NCBI GenBank assembly: GCA_035944115.1
Contig: DASZBJ010000045.1
Coordinates: forward strand, 83,391 to 147,390
DNA length: 64,000 nt
Direction: 5' to 3'
Source of the DNA: Candidatus Babeliales bacterium
GTDB lineage: Bacteria > Babelota > Babeliae > Babelales > Vermiphilaceae
In this document: positions 1 to 9,301 of the stretch, piece by piece
How the letters are laid out: every line of letters begins with the position of its first letter
Position numbering within the stretch: the stretch's first letter is position 1
The notes under the pieces: generated by a model
What the model was told of the DNA's origin: nothing
Database searches by the model: none
What the model saw: only the letters and a program-made list of their open reading frames with translations
Program-made: the position numbers and the translations under genes

Positions 1-2160
1 TCTCTTTTGATTATCGCGGGAGCTGGATCTGGAAAAACGCGTATCATCACCGCTCGAATTGCACACTTAATATTGAATCATGATGTTCCTCCTCATGAAA
101 TCGTTGCGCTAACCTTTACCAATAAAGCTGCGCAAGAGATGAAGGAACGTATCATGCATTTTTTACAATCAGACCGCCAACTGCCATTCATCGGTACATT
201 CCATTCATACTGCGTCTATCTTTTAAAAAGATATCCCGCATATGCAAGCACTCCTTTTTTTTCCATTCTCGATGAAGATGATCAAAAAAAAATAATTACC
301 GGGATTATAGCACGCAGCAACCTGACTAAACAAACAAACGTAAAAACAGTTTTATATCAGATTTCACGCATCAAAAACAGATTAATTCGCCCCAGCGACT
401 TACAGGATTTTTATGATCATGATCCACTTCTTGCACGGATGTATCATGCGTACGAGCAAGAACGCATAGCGAGTAAGTGCTTTGATTTTGATGACTTACT
501 TCTTGAAGGACTAAAATTATTTAACAACAGCGAATTCAGAGAAATGTTTCAACAAAACATTCGCCATATTCTTGTTGATGAGTATCAAGATACCAACGTA
601 GTACAACATGAGCTCCTACAACGCATGGCAAAAAACTGCGAAAAACAGTTTACTGTACAATCAATTTGCGTAGTCGGCGATGAGGATCAATCCATTTATT
701 CCTGGCGAGGCGCGACGGTTACCAATATTGTCAATTTTAAGAATGATTTTCCTAATACAACTACTATAAAAATTGAACAAAACTATCGTTCGGTACAACC
801 GATTCTTCATGTAGCAAACGCAGTGATTCAACATAATACAATACGTAATCCCAAAAAACTGTGGTCAGATCGTACCGCTCAAGATCGCATACGGACAATA
901 ACCTGTTTGTCTGAACTACATGAAGGTGATGCCCTTGCACAATTTTTACTCGTAACCACAAAAAAAGATCCTGAAACGCGAGCCGCAATTTTATACCGAA
1001 CGCACTTTCAATCCCGTGCCATTGAAGAAGCGCTCATTAAAAATTCCATTCCCTATAAAATAATCGGCGGAACTCAATTTTATGAACGTAAAGAGATTAA
1101 AGATTTACTCGCATATCTCCGCTTACTCATAAATCCATTTGATCGTCCCTCTTTTTTCCGTGTTGTTAATTGCCCATTACGCGGACTGGGAACTAAATTT
1201 GAAGAGATTTTTTACGAACGTTGGCACCAACAGCCATTTCTTACATTCACCGATCTAGCATATGCCCTGATTCATGACAAAGAAGTCACCCAAATAAAAC
1301 AATCTGCTCTCACTGATTTTATACAGATTTTTGCTACTGCTCCGTTACAACAATCTCCGAGCATTATCCTCAATCATATTATCAATAAAACACAGTATAT
1401 TGCGTATCTCAAAAAAACGTACGAATTACAAGAAGCTCAAGAACGAATTGATAACATTACTGAGCTCATTAACGCAGTGAAACATTTTGAATCTATTGGT
1501 ACCAATACCATTGAGTTATTTCTTAATGAAGTTGCTTTAATGAGTGATCTGCAAAAAAAACAGGATGCTCATGCAAATCCGGTATTAATGATGACCATTC
1601 ATGCAGCCAAAGGGCTTGAATTTGATACAGTAATTATGCCTGGCCTTGAAGAAAATCTCTTTCCTAGCTCGCGATCCATTTTTGAAAATGAAACATTAGA
1701 AGAGGAACGACGCCTCTTTTATGTTGGTATTACCCGGGCTCGAGAACGATTATTAGTATCACATTGCCGTTATCGATATACCTATGGACAGATGACGGAT
1801 CAGCTCCCATCACGATTTCTTGATGAACTACCAAAACAGTATGTTTTACAACAAAACTGTTCTCAGAGCCGTCCGCCAGAAATAAAGATATTCTTTTCAC
1901 AATGGTTAAATGTACAAGACAGTAGCGCTCCGCAATCACCAATACTCACCTTTGGAACGGCATCTAAAAGCAACCAAAAAACAACATCCACTGCAACCTC
2001 AACAGGCATATGGCAAAAGCATCAGCCCATTAAACATGCAAAATTTGGTGTTGGAATCGTTCAAGAAGTAGAACATCGTGCCGATCGTTCATACATCATT
2101 ACCGTAAAATTCAAAACGGAAACGAAAAAAATAAACGCACAATTTTTAGAGAAGATATGA
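1..2160 (+). CDS. pcrA: UvrD/PcrA-type superfamily 1 DNA helicase, 5' end outside window
   Basis: ATP-dependent 3'-5' DNA helicase of the UvrD/Rep/PcrA family, acting in excision repair and removal of proteins from DNA. The reading frame is open to the first base of the window, so roughly the first 20 residues are missing; an apparent TTG at position 7 is only an internal codon. Visible motifs in order are Walker A (GAGSGKTR), motif II (VDEYQDTN), motif III (VGDEDQSIYSWRGA) and motif VI (VGITRARERL). The C-terminal 45 residues (from KHQPIKHAKFGVG) resemble the Tudor-like tail of PcrA. A terminator hairpin follows directly. Family assignment is firm; the choice between PcrA and UvrD is not. 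Confidence 0.93.
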   Translation, partial: SLLIIAGAGSGKTRIITARIAHLILNHDVPPHEIVALTFTNKAAQEMKERIMHFLQSDRQLPFIGTFHSYCVYLLKRYPAYASTPFFSILDEDDQKKIITGIIARSNLTKQTNVKTVLYQISRIKNRLIRPSDLQDFYDHDPLLARMYHAYEQERIASKCFDFDDLLLEGLKLFNNSEFREMFQQNIRHILVDEYQDTNVVQHELLQRMAKNCEKQFTVQSICVVGDEDQSIYSWRGATVTNIVNFKNDFPNTTTIKIEQNYRSVQPILHVANAVIQHNTIRNPKKLWSDRTAQDRIRTITCLSELHEGDALAQFLLVTTKKDPETRAAILYRTHFQSRAIEEALIKNSIPYKIIGGTQFYERKEIKDLLAYLRLLINPFDRPSFFRVVNCPLRGLGTKFEEIFYERWHQQPFLTFTDLAYALIHDKEVTQIKQSALTDFIQIFATAPLQQSPSIILNHIINKTQYIAYLKKTYELQEAQERIDNITELINAVKHFESIGTNTIELFLNEVALMSDLQKKQDAHANPVLMMTIHAAKGLEFDTVIMPGLEENLFPSSRSIFENETLEEERRLFYVGITRARERLLVSHCRYRYTYGQMTDQLPSRFLDELPKQYVLQQNCSQSRPPEIKIFFSQWLNVQDSSAPQSPILTFGTASKSNQKTTSTATSTGIWQKHQPIKHAKFGVGIVQEVEHRADRSYIITVKFKTETKKINAQFLEKI

Positions 2161-2164
2161 AAAT

Positions 2165-2200
2165 AGGAGATGACTCTTGGGCTATCTCCTTTTATTTTTT
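2165..2200 (+). terminator. Rho-independent terminator after the helicase gene
   Basis: Inverted repeat AGGAGAT (2165-2171) / ATCTCCT (2184-2190) followed by a T-rich run. It lies in the short gap between two convergent genes and overlaps the stop end of the opposing gene. Confidence 0.75.
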
Positions 2201-3185
2201 AAAAGCTGTAAACACAACCAAGGGTAAGACCTTGCAGATATATAGTTCCTCCAGAAAACAGATTCGCCTCTAATAATATTTTCTGTTCAAACCCAAGGTA
2301 TGTATCTATAGAGCAACGACACCAATCTTTTGCATATCCAAAACCGCAAAAAAACCCTAATGTAGATACAGGCACAATGCGCCACTGATCAGACTTAACG
2401 GTTCCGCTTAATGCATCAAATCCTTCTAAACAAGCCTTTCCCCTAGATTGAGTGCAAATAATTGAGCTTGCAAGACCAGCGCGTAAAGAGAATCCATGCC
2501 CTAAATACCTATCACTTGACCAGCCAAATTTAACACCTCCTCCTTTTAAAGTGCCTTCCAGATTAGCAACAACGCGTGCATTATCAGTATCACCACTTAT
2601 ATACGCGTGCTGATCCACAATGAGCGCTTCCAATCCTATAGATGCTGTATTAGTGACCTTACCTGATATACATTGCTCCCACACGAAATCGAGATTTGCA
2701 CACTCTATTTTCCCTCGCCACTGCATATGAGCTTGTCTAAATAACATCTGATTATTACTAATAAAAGACAATATAGGAAAGCCAATACCAAGAAAAACTA
2801 TTGATGGCTGGGGACACCAGCGATTGAAATCTGCACATACTGGTATATGCGTAAAGCTCGCCTCTATTTGTAGATTTGCCCGAGGACATGTATATGCTGC
2901 AACAACTTTATATCCATTAGTAGCCCTAAATCGTGGCCGCAGAGTATCAACAAGCTCTGCCTTGTTACTCGCAGCATCTGTTACAAAAAGTTCTGCCCCC
3001 AAATCCATTCTATGTGATTCTAATCGCCAAAACTTCCAATCTGCTCCGACAGATAAAGTTCCCCACGAATGCTTGTTATCGTTATATATCGGCCTTACAT
3101 CACAAAACAGATCATTCTGAGATGGCACAACAGTGTTTACAATCCCAAGAAATGCGTTGGCAACCAAAAATATTTTTTTCATCAT
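2199..3185 (-). CDS. Exported, probable outer-membrane beta-barrel protein
   Basis: Unrecognised protein of about 328 residues. It starts with a signal-peptide-like stretch (MKKIFLVANAFLGIVNTVVP). The start may be either of two adjacent ATGs (3185 or 3182); the second has the better spacing to an upstream AAGAG. The body has alternating polar and hydrophobic residues with many Gly and aromatics, and the chain ends in Tyr-Ser-Phe. A terminal Phe is typical of barrels inserted by the BAM machinery. This supports a porin-like or structural outer-membrane role, but no family is recognised. It is a single gene facing the helicase gene. Confidence 0.6.
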   Translation of the reverse strand: MMKKIFLVANAFLGIVNTVVPSQNDLFCDVRPIYNDNKHSWGTLSVGADWKFWRLESHRMDLGAELFVTDAASNKAELVDTLRPRFRATNGYKVVAAYTCPRANLQIEASFTHIPVCADFNRWCPQPSIVFLGIGFPILSFISNNQMLFRQAHMQWRGKIECANLDFVWEQCISGKVTNTASIGLEALIVDQHAYISGDTDNARVVANLEGTLKGGGVKFGWSSDRYLGHGFSLRAGLASSIICTQSRGKACLEGFDALSGTVKSDQWRIVPVSTLGFFCGFGYAKDWCRCSIDTYLGFEQKILLEANLFSGGTIYLQGLTLGCVYSF

Positions 3186-3255
3186 ATGCTCTTAGTTTTA
3201 TATGTTAAAATTTTAGATGTACTATCTTTAGCAGGGATTTCATATTTTAACAATA

Positions 3256-3283
3256 AAAAAGTAGCCTATGAAGGCTACTTTTT
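3256..3283 (-). terminator. Rho-independent terminator
   Basis: Nearly perfect hairpin AAAAAGTAGCC (3256-3266) / GGCTACTTTTT (3273-3283) with a 6-base loop and a T-run on the minus strand. It follows the stop of the 199-residue gene upstream. Confidence 0.8.
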
Positions 3284-3306
3284 AAAAACTATTTAAAAAA
3301 ATATAA

Positions 3307-3906
3307 TTATTCAGCTTCTACATTCTCAAATAAATTTGTCGCAAATGATGCTTGCTTAAATTCAAGCGGTGCCGCAAGCGTACGTCCTTTAAATAGAAAA
3401 CCATTTTCATCTTTAAGCATTACAGCAACATCTGCATTTTCATCCAGTTTAAGATCTTTTCCTACTACTTTACCATTGGGTAATCGAACTCCGACTCCGG
3501 GTGTAATAAAATATCCTTTATGGGTATATACAATCATATATTCTTGTCGAGATATCTTAGGATTTTGCTGCAAATATGGTCCATCCCATTTATCTGGATA
3601 AGCCAAATTCATTGAACCCACCTCTGACCCAACAAACCCATTTTTCTTAATTTGCAAAAAATTAATTCTATTTTTTTGATAATCAAAACTAATAACATGA
3701 CAAGATTCATCAATGCGCTTAAATATCCCAACCAGCGCCTCAACATCTTCTGCAATCAAATATCCAACATCTGATCGTGATCGATATAATCCATCTACAA
3801 CAAATATAATGCAGACTAAAAAAATCACGCCAATAATTATTAGTGATGTCCCGTTATATGAAAAAAAACTGTTTTTCGATTTAAAAGACGAAGATCGATT
3901 GGACAT
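3307..3906 (-). CDS. Membrane-anchored protein of unknown function (199 aa)
   Basis: Not recognised. A short polar N-terminus (about 22 residues, Ser/Lys/Asn rich) precedes one hydrophobic segment (about residues 23-42, LIIIGVIFLVCIIFVVDGLY). The remaining 155 residues are soluble-looking and probably periplasmic. The arrangement recalls minor pseudopilins or small envelope-anchored proteins, but no prepilin cleavage motif is seen. The ATG at 3906 is supported by AAAGGAG about 6 bases upstream. It ends at a clear terminator and is monocistronic. Confidence 0.6.
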   Translation of the reverse strand: MSNRSSSFKSKNSFFSYNGTSLIIIGVIFLVCIIFVVDGLYRSRSDVGYLIAEDVEALVGIFKRIDESCHVISFDYQKNRINFLQIKKNGFVGSEVGSMNLAYPDKWDGPYLQQNPKISRQEYMIVYTHKGYFITPGVGVRLPNGKVVGKDLKLDENADVAVMLKDENGFLFKGRTLAAPLEFKQASFATNLFENVEAE

Positions 3907-4010
3907 ATTATTCTCCTTTACAACTGTTGATTAATACATCTCTGCACCCTACTATAACCAACAAACATAAAAGAAGAGTTCTCTGTAATTAACAATAAAA
4001 ACAGTATCAT

Positions 4011-5015
4011 CTAAAAATAATCAACTTTGATCGCATGACGAACTTGATGCATCGTTTCTGATGCAACAGCCTGGACTTTTTCTGTTCCTGTTTTCAAAAT
4101 CTCCATTACAAAGTCAATATTGTGCGAAAATTCGGTTCTGCGCTTACGGATTGGATCAAGAAAATTATTGAGTACATCAATTAAATATCGCTTGATTTTT
4201 ACGTCACCAAGCCCACCGCGTTGGTAATGCTCTTTAAGCTCACGCACTCTCTCAACATCTGAATCAAACACATCTAAATAACAAAATACTGTATTACCTT
4301 CAACCTTACCTGGATCTTCTACACGAATATGATTTGGATCCGTATACATACTCATCACTTTTTTCGCGACTATATCAGAATCATCTGATAAAAAAATCGC
4401 ATTGCCCAACGATTTACCCATTTTTGCAGCACCATCTGTGCCAACCAACCGATCTACTTTTGCAATTAAAGGTTCTGCCTCCACCAACACGTCGGTATTA
4501 TAAATACGATTGAAGGTACGCACAATTTCATTAGTTTGTTCAATCATAGGCAGTTGATCTGCGCCAACAGGAACCACACTGCCTTTAACAATGGTAATAT
4601 CCGCTGCTTGATGTACCGGATACATCAAAAATCCCGCTGGTAATGATTCACCAAATCCTTTTTGTTGTATCTCTGTTTTCACGGTAGGATTTCGCTTGAG
4701 ACGGCTCACTGTAACCAAATTCAAATAAATAATAGTAAGTTCAGCAATTTGTGGAATCATCGATTGAATAAAAATCGTCGTTTTTTGTGGATCAATACCA
4801 ACTGCTAAATAATCCAAAACAACTTCAACCACATTATTTCGCACCTTTTCCGGATTTGCAAAATTATCAGTCATTGCTTGTAAATCAGCAAGCATCACGT
4901 ATTGCGTATACTGATCTTGCAACATCACACGATTACTCAACGAACCAACATAATGACCTAAATGCAATGGACCTGTCGGCCTATCACCAGTTAAAACAAT
5001 CTTATTCTGTTGCAT
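4011..5015 (-). CDS. trpS: Tryptophanyl-tRNA synthetase
   Basis: Class I aminoacyl-tRNA synthetase that charges tRNA-Trp. The Rossmann signature HLGH (the HIGH motif) lies at residues 18-21 and KMGKS (the KMSKS loop) near residue 203. The length of 334 residues matches the bacterial enzyme. An upstream TTG at 5030 keeps the frame open, but the ATG at 5015 is chosen because AAGGA lies 6 bases before it. The cognate tRNA-Trp is elsewhere in the window (25111-25183). The gene stands alone between two unrelated units. Confidence 0.95.
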   Translation of the reverse strand: MQQNKIVLTGDRPTGPLHLGHYVGSLSNRVMLQDQYTQYVMLADLQAMTDNFANPEKVRNNVVEVVLDYLAVGIDPQKTTIFIQSMIPQIAELTIIYLNLVTVSRLKRNPTVKTEIQQKGFGESLPAGFLMYPVHQAADITIVKGSVVPVGADQLPMIEQTNEIVRTFNRIYNTDVLVEAEPLIAKVDRLVGTDGAAKMGKSLGNAIFLSDDSDIVAKKVMSMYTDPNHIRVEDPGKVEGNTVFCYLDVFDSDVERVRELKEHYQRGGLGDVKIKRYLIDVLNNFLDPIRKRRTEFSHNIDFVMEILKTGTEKVQAVASETMHQVRHAIKVDYF

Positions 5016-5117
5016 ATTATTCCTTACCAATCATATTCATCTATTGCAGTAGTGTAACCGCTTGATACTGCTTATTCAAGCAATTTACACAGTTTTCTAG
5101 ACCTAAAAGATAATTTT

Positions 5118-5154
5118 TTGAAATGCTCATATATGACATATATATTATTATAAT
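5118..5154 (+). promoter_or_regulatory. Candidate sigma-70 promoter for the cdaA-like operon
   Basis: TTGAAA (5118-5123), a 17-base spacer and TATATT (5141-5146). A perfect TATAAT also occurs at 5149-5154, so the exact -10 is ambiguous. It lies just upstream of GGAGGG and the ATG at 5171. Confidence 0.45.
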
Positions 5155-5170
5155 CTTTACGGAGGGTGTA

Positions 5171-6028
5171 ATGGCTATACAAGGAACAACGTTACAGCTT
5201 ATACCTACATTTTTCATTTGGCGGGACCTAATCGAAATTATTTTTTTCACCAGCATTATTTACGCTATCTCTTTGTGGCTCAAAAATGATCTTCATAAAA
5301 ATTTACTTGGCTATTTTTATCTTTATTGTGGATGCTTTTTTGTAACAAATATCGCATCGCTACCAACCATCAACTGTTTTCTTTTAATGTGTGCTCCGAT
5401 AGCGCTATTACTTTTTATTATTTTCCACCAATTTACGTTGCAAAAAAACTTCGTCGCATTACGTAATATTATCCCAATAACAGAAAAAAAATCCCATTGG
5501 CTTGAAACCGTTATACAAGCTTGCTTAATCAACATAAACAGAAATAAAGAAATAACCTGTATAATCGAGCACACGGATAGCTTAGAAAACATGATCAATA
5601 CGCCATTACAATTTCATGCTGATATTTCTAATGAACTTATGCAACTACTTATTAACAGCAACTCTTTTGATCAAACTCAAATGCTCTGGCTCACATCAAC
5701 CGGTAAAATTGTTGGTATAAACGGACAATGGAAAGCAACACCACAGACAGAAACGCATGGCGCGAAAAAATCAACCAGCTGGATAGAAGATACAATCTTA
5801 TATAGCGAAAAAACAGATGCAATAATTATTAAAATATCTCCTATGCAACATACATTCACTATCATCACTCATGGAACTGTATATCATCATGTAACCCCAT
5901 CTAACACCATTACATTTATTACCAAACAAATCAGTACTCACTCATCCTCTTACAAAAAAGGAGAAACTGCACATGCTCACACACCTCAAACAGCTAAAAA
6001 ACAACCTGCTGCACAACGCATTCATTAA
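5171..6028 (+). CDS. CdaA-like (DisA_N/DAC domain) membrane protein, apparently lacking catalytic motifs
   Basis: Placed in the CdaA diadenylate-cyclase family from layout. There are three N-terminal hydrophobic segments, a linker resembling CdaA (HQFTLQKNFVALRN), then a DAC-like domain in which ISNELMQLLINSNSF and KTDAIIIKIS align with conserved blocks. The next gene is YbbR-like, the usual partner of CdaA. However, the position of the ATP-binding DGA motif reads TQM, and no RHR motif is found between the two blocks. The protein is therefore probably not an active c-di-AMP synthase, or it is highly diverged. The start at 5171 is chosen for GGAGGG just upstream; an earlier ATG at 5123 lacks one and overlaps the promoter. 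The 3' end overlaps the next gene by 56 bases. Confidence 0.6.
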   Translation: MAIQGTTLQLIPTFFIWRDLIEIIFFTSIIYAISLWLKNDLHKNLLGYFYLYCGCFFVTNIASLPTINCFLLMCAPIALLLFIIFHQFTLQKNFVALRNIIPITEKKSHWLETVIQACLININRNKEITCIIEHTDSLENMINTPLQFHADISNELMQLLINSNSFDQTQMLWLTSTGKIVGINGQWKATPQTETHGAKKSTSWIEDTILYSEKTDAIIIKISPMQHTFTIITHGTVYHHVTPSNTITFITKQISTHSSSYKKGETAHAHTPQTAKKQPAAQRIH

Positions 6029-6389
6029 ACTATGTTCATGCATTATTGGGTATGGCATCTGGTCTACACTCAGCAACTGGTACCCGATTGATATATCATT
6101 ATCAGTACCACTTTGCTTTTACGGCTCAGATAAAACAATTACTGCTCCTGAAACCATACAAGTGCTGCTGCGCGGCAAGCGAACCACCATTGCTACTATT
6201 GATCAAACAACTATCGCATTACACATAAACGGCGACTCGCTCCATGCTGGCCCAAATCAAATAACGGTAGAAAATAATAATTTATTTCTACCAAGCAATA
6301 TACATGTGGTAAGCTATAAACCTGCAAACCTAACTATTTTTGTCGCTAATAATACACCTATTACAGAAGGTCTTACACAACAATTATGA
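5973..6389 (+). CDS. YbbR-like (CdaR) single-domain membrane-anchored protein
   Basis: Short (138 aa) protein with an N-terminal membrane segment (about residues 15-32) followed by one extracytoplasmic beta-rich domain. The pattern of alternating Val/Ile blocks (VLLRGKRTTIATI, ITVENNNLFLPSNIHVVSYKP) matches a YbbR repeat. CdaR proteins of Firmicutes usually have several YbbR repeats; here there is one. AAGGAG 8 bases before the ATG supports the start inside the previous gene. The stop overlaps the next start (ATGA), so translation is probably coupled. In known systems YbbR/CdaR modulates CdaA. Confidence 0.6.
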   Translation: MLTHLKQLKNNLLHNAFIKLCSCIIGYGIWSTLSNWYPIDISLSVPLCFYGSDKTITAPETIQVLLRGKRTTIATIDQTTIALHINGDSLHAGPNQITVENNNLFLPSNIHVVSYKPANLTIFVANNTPITEGLTQQL

Positions 6390-7024
6390 TAAAAGAATTA
6401 AGAAAACAACTTTCTCTTATAATCCATTATACTTGGTCAATATTTTTAAATGGTTTATTTACCTTGTTACCGATTACACTTACGATTGCCGTGTTTAATT
6501 TTTCATTACGCTTGCTTAAAAATTGGGTTGCGCCTATCAATCGTCTACAGCTACCTATATTAACCTGGACCCCCCATGCAGATGTTATACTTGTTATCAT
6601 TTTGATATTTTTAACTGGTATCATACTACGATTATTTATTATTCGTTCTATTATACATGCCTTTGAAAAACTTCTCCTACGCATCCCCTTCATCCGACCA
6701 TTATATTCCGGAATCAAACAACTCGTATTTGCGTTTGATCCTAAAAATAACATGAGCTTTAAAAAAATTGTGATCGTTCAATTCCCACGACCAGGAATTT
6801 ATAGTATTGGATTTATGACTGGAGAATTCCCAACGCAGTTCATACCTAATACAGAAGTACCATTTGTTAACGTATTTATTCCTACTACCCCAAATCCTAC
6901 AAGCGGTTTTTTAGTAGTTGTACCTATGTCAGATATTACGGTGCTTACTATCACTCATCAAGAAGCGATGGCGCTCATTATGTCCGGTGGCATTATACAA
7001 CCAAAACACTTTGAACAAAAATAA
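6386..7024 (+). CDS. DUF502 family membrane protein
   Basis: Two hydrophobic segments (about residues 18-40 and 66-90), then the conserved soluble part of DUF502 proteins: RIPFIRPLYSGIKQL, a central FPRPGIYSIGFMTGE block and FIPTTPNPTSGFLVVVP. The biochemical role of the family is unknown. The length of 212 residues is normal. It starts in an ATGA overlap with the YbbR-like gene and is the last gene of the three-gene operon. Confidence 0.85.
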   Translation: MIKELRKQLSLIIHYTWSIFLNGLFTLLPITLTIAVFNFSLRLLKNWVAPINRLQLPILTWTPHADVILVIILIFLTGIILRLFIIRSIIHAFEKLLLRIPFIRPLYSGIKQLVFAFDPKNNMSFKKIVIVQFPRPGIYSIGFMTGEFPTQFIPNTEVPFVNVFIPTTPNPTSGFLVVVPMSDITVLTITHQEAMALIMSGGIIQPKHFEQK

Positions 7025-7059
7025 CCATACACAAAATGTCCCCAGTATTCTTAAGGATT

Positions 7060-8940
7060 TTACTGAGTATGAATTGCTAAACCAACAGCCTTCTCTTTCT
7101 CCATTAAGATGGCATTATGTATAGCTTCTTCTACTAGTACAATTTCAGGGGAGCCTGCAACTGATGGCATTGTTCCGCTTTTTTGAGCGATTTGTATGGC
7201 AGCAGTGAGTTTTTTATGTGCAGCTACATATGCTGCATATAAAAAAGCCAAACATTTTTTAATAAGTATTGCCTCTACTATGTGTGCAGCTGCACCCCGC
7301 GCTATTGTCTTGGAGGGCATTGCTTCTATTTTATGCGCAAGGTCAGATACAACCGCCTGTATATTAGTGGTCATTTGGGCAAGGCGCTCATGTCCTGCAT
7401 CTCTATCAATAATACACATGATGTTAACACTACACAGTTCATATAACACCTTACCCAAATACCACGCAGCATTCGATATGCACTGGGTCAGTTTACCTAT
7501 CGTTTCTATAGGGTGATCAAATGCATACACCGTGTTATATATACCATCACACATCCCTTGTGCTATACCAATAGTACATTCTAAAAAGCTCCAACAACAA
7601 TCGGTTAATAGCAGCGCCTGTTTAACATGCCCTGCATGATTATATTCTGCCGAAACTGACGCTAAATCGCCGATTGCATTGGTAAAGAAAGTAAGAGATG
7701 GATTATGTACGTGCTCATATTCATACCTAATCACTACCGCCTGATCCAAAATCGTAATCATTTCTTGATGCAAGCATTGTTGGATTGTCGAGCCCTCACA
7801 TTCCCTAAAAAGATCTATATTCAGACCACGATCTTGTAAAAAAGCATCCTGCTGTGATGATATATTGTACGTTTTTATATCGAACTGATAGTTGTTGCTT
7901 TCTGACTGTATAATCGCTGCATCACGCATAGCAAAGCGATCTGCTTGTGCATGGGTATCACACCTACCTAATCCAACTGCAAGAGCATACTCATCTGCAC
8001 AGTCACGCATATATTCTGCATAGAAATGCAAATGTTGTTGAACCTGCGCACGCATTTCTTGCTCCGCTTTATTTCTACGCGCTATCTGCAATTGTTCGTA
8101 TTTTGTACGTTCCGCTTCTTTGTGCTTAACCTGCGTACATAATGACTCTATAACTGCAGGAAACGCTTCATCTAAATAACCAGGAAACTTTTTCCACCAT
8201 CTGTCATTGCGATGCTTATCATCACAATGAACACGATTATATAACTGCTTTATAAATGGTTCATATTCAGACAATGTTTTTATATATGAACGAAAGCCAT
8301 CAAATTGATACAAATGATATTCCGATAAAATCGCTTCTTGATCGGAATATGACAATGACATGGTGGAATCATCTACCCGCTGACATCTTTTAATAATTTT
8401 CTGGGCTTCATTTTTAAAATCTTCTTGACCCCATTCTTGATATCGCTGAACAAACTGTTTTTCTACTCTTTTTTTTGCTATATATCCTTGTATGTTTGTA
8501 AGTATAAAAGATGCTAATTCAACAAGATTCACTCCAATAGAGAAATTACCAAATACCGCTGAAAGCACTCCATTATTTAGCTGTAACTTACTCTTTTTTT
8601 CTGGCGGAGGCTCTGATAAAAAAGCATGCACGCTATCTTTTAATCCAACATTATTGCTAACCGGAGACATATTTAACGCATTCCGTTTTGCAACAGAATC
8701 TATGGAAGGTACTCTTTCAGAAGGCTGTTCAGGAGATACTATTTGACGGGTCATTCTTTCTGTCACGACACAAGCCAAGACGCAGTAAGGAGGAGCTATT
8801 CTCCCCTCTACATATTGCCTTTCTATATACAAATAAAATAGATCTATCGTTACCTCATGAGACATAACCTCCTGCGGTGCCATACCAAAACTATCGGCAT
8901 ATAGAAAAAAGAACATAAAAAAATAAAGACAAAACCTCAT
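7060..8940 (-). CDS. Large exported protein of unknown function (626 aa)
   Basis: Not recognised. Signal peptide at the N-terminus (MRFCLYFFMFFFLYADSFG). A second hydrophobic stretch lies near residues 125-150, followed by a long helical, charged region with coiled-coil character around residues 280-320. It is alanine-rich near the C-terminus. The start at 8940 is preferred over an in-frame ATG at 8958 because AAGGGGG sits about 6 bases upstream. Large signal-bearing, domain-less proteins are common in host-associated bacteria, so a surface or secreted role is plausible but unproven. Confidence 0.6.
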   Translation of the reverse strand: MRFCLYFFMFFFLYADSFGMAPQEVMSHEVTIDLFYLYIERQYVEGRIAPPYCVLACVVTERMTRQIVSPEQPSERVPSIDSVAKRNALNMSPVSNNVGLKDSVHAFLSEPPPEKKSKLQLNNGVLSAVFGNFSIGVNLVELASFILTNIQGYIAKKRVEKQFVQRYQEWGQEDFKNEAQKIIKRCQRVDDSTMSLSYSDQEAILSEYHLYQFDGFRSYIKTLSEYEPFIKQLYNRVHCDDKHRNDRWWKKFPGYLDEAFPAVIESLCTQVKHKEAERTKYEQLQIARRNKAEQEMRAQVQQHLHFYAEYMRDCADEYALAVGLGRCDTHAQADRFAMRDAAIIQSESNNYQFDIKTYNISSQQDAFLQDRGLNIDLFRECEGSTIQQCLHQEMITILDQAVVIRYEYEHVHNPSLTFFTNAIGDLASVSAEYNHAGHVKQALLLTDCCWSFLECTIGIAQGMCDGIYNTVYAFDHPIETIGKLTQCISNAAWYLGKVLYELCSVNIMCIIDRDAGHERLAQMTTNIQAVVSDLAHKIEAMPSKTIARGAAAHIVEAILIKKCLAFLYAAYVAAHKKLTAAIQIAQKSGTMPSVAGSPEIVLVEEAIHNAILMEKEKAVGLAIHTQ

Positions 8941-9301
8941 CGGAGCCCCCTTGTTCATAGTACCCTAACTTTTTTCCGGAACATGCTTCATCATTGGGCA
9001 TACTACCAAAAATGGCTTTAGAAATTCAAAGGTCTATAAAATAGGTTAATGAAACAAAAAATCTCCGTTTGTCGTGACGAACAATGGGTGGTTATTCGGG
9101 AAATTATGCGCCGTAAGACACGACACAATAGATTATTTTTTATATTGGATTCATTTTATATAGTTTTATTGTCTGGATAGCCACGCCGCTAACGGCGGCT
9201 TCCGTCTTCGTTAAAACTTCGCCGGACAGGCTGCTACAACGATCGGAGGTTTCTTGTTCTTGATGATTTTTTTAATCTGACAAGAATTTTCGGTCAAGCT
9301 C
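8941..9301. repeat. Gene-free stretch containing a GC-rich palindromic dispersed repeat
   Basis: No convincing gene in 361 bases. The segment near 9171-9240 is much more GC-rich than its surroundings and holds short inverted repeats (GCCGCTAACGGCGGC). It shares the opening CTGGAT-GCCACGC block with 34019-34045. A 43-codon ORF at 9049-9180 is probably not a gene, though its start vaguely recalls IS5-type transposase N-termini. Confidence 0.4.

Noticed and set aside
5123..5170. Upstream start for the CdaA-like protein
   Set aside because: Lies within the promoter candidate and lacks a ribosome site; the ATG at 5171 has GGAGGG.
9049..9180. 43-codon plus-strand ORF with a start vaguely like IS5 transposases
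   Set aside because: Too short, no Shine-Dalgarno, and overlaps the palindromic repeat; a decayed remnant at most.
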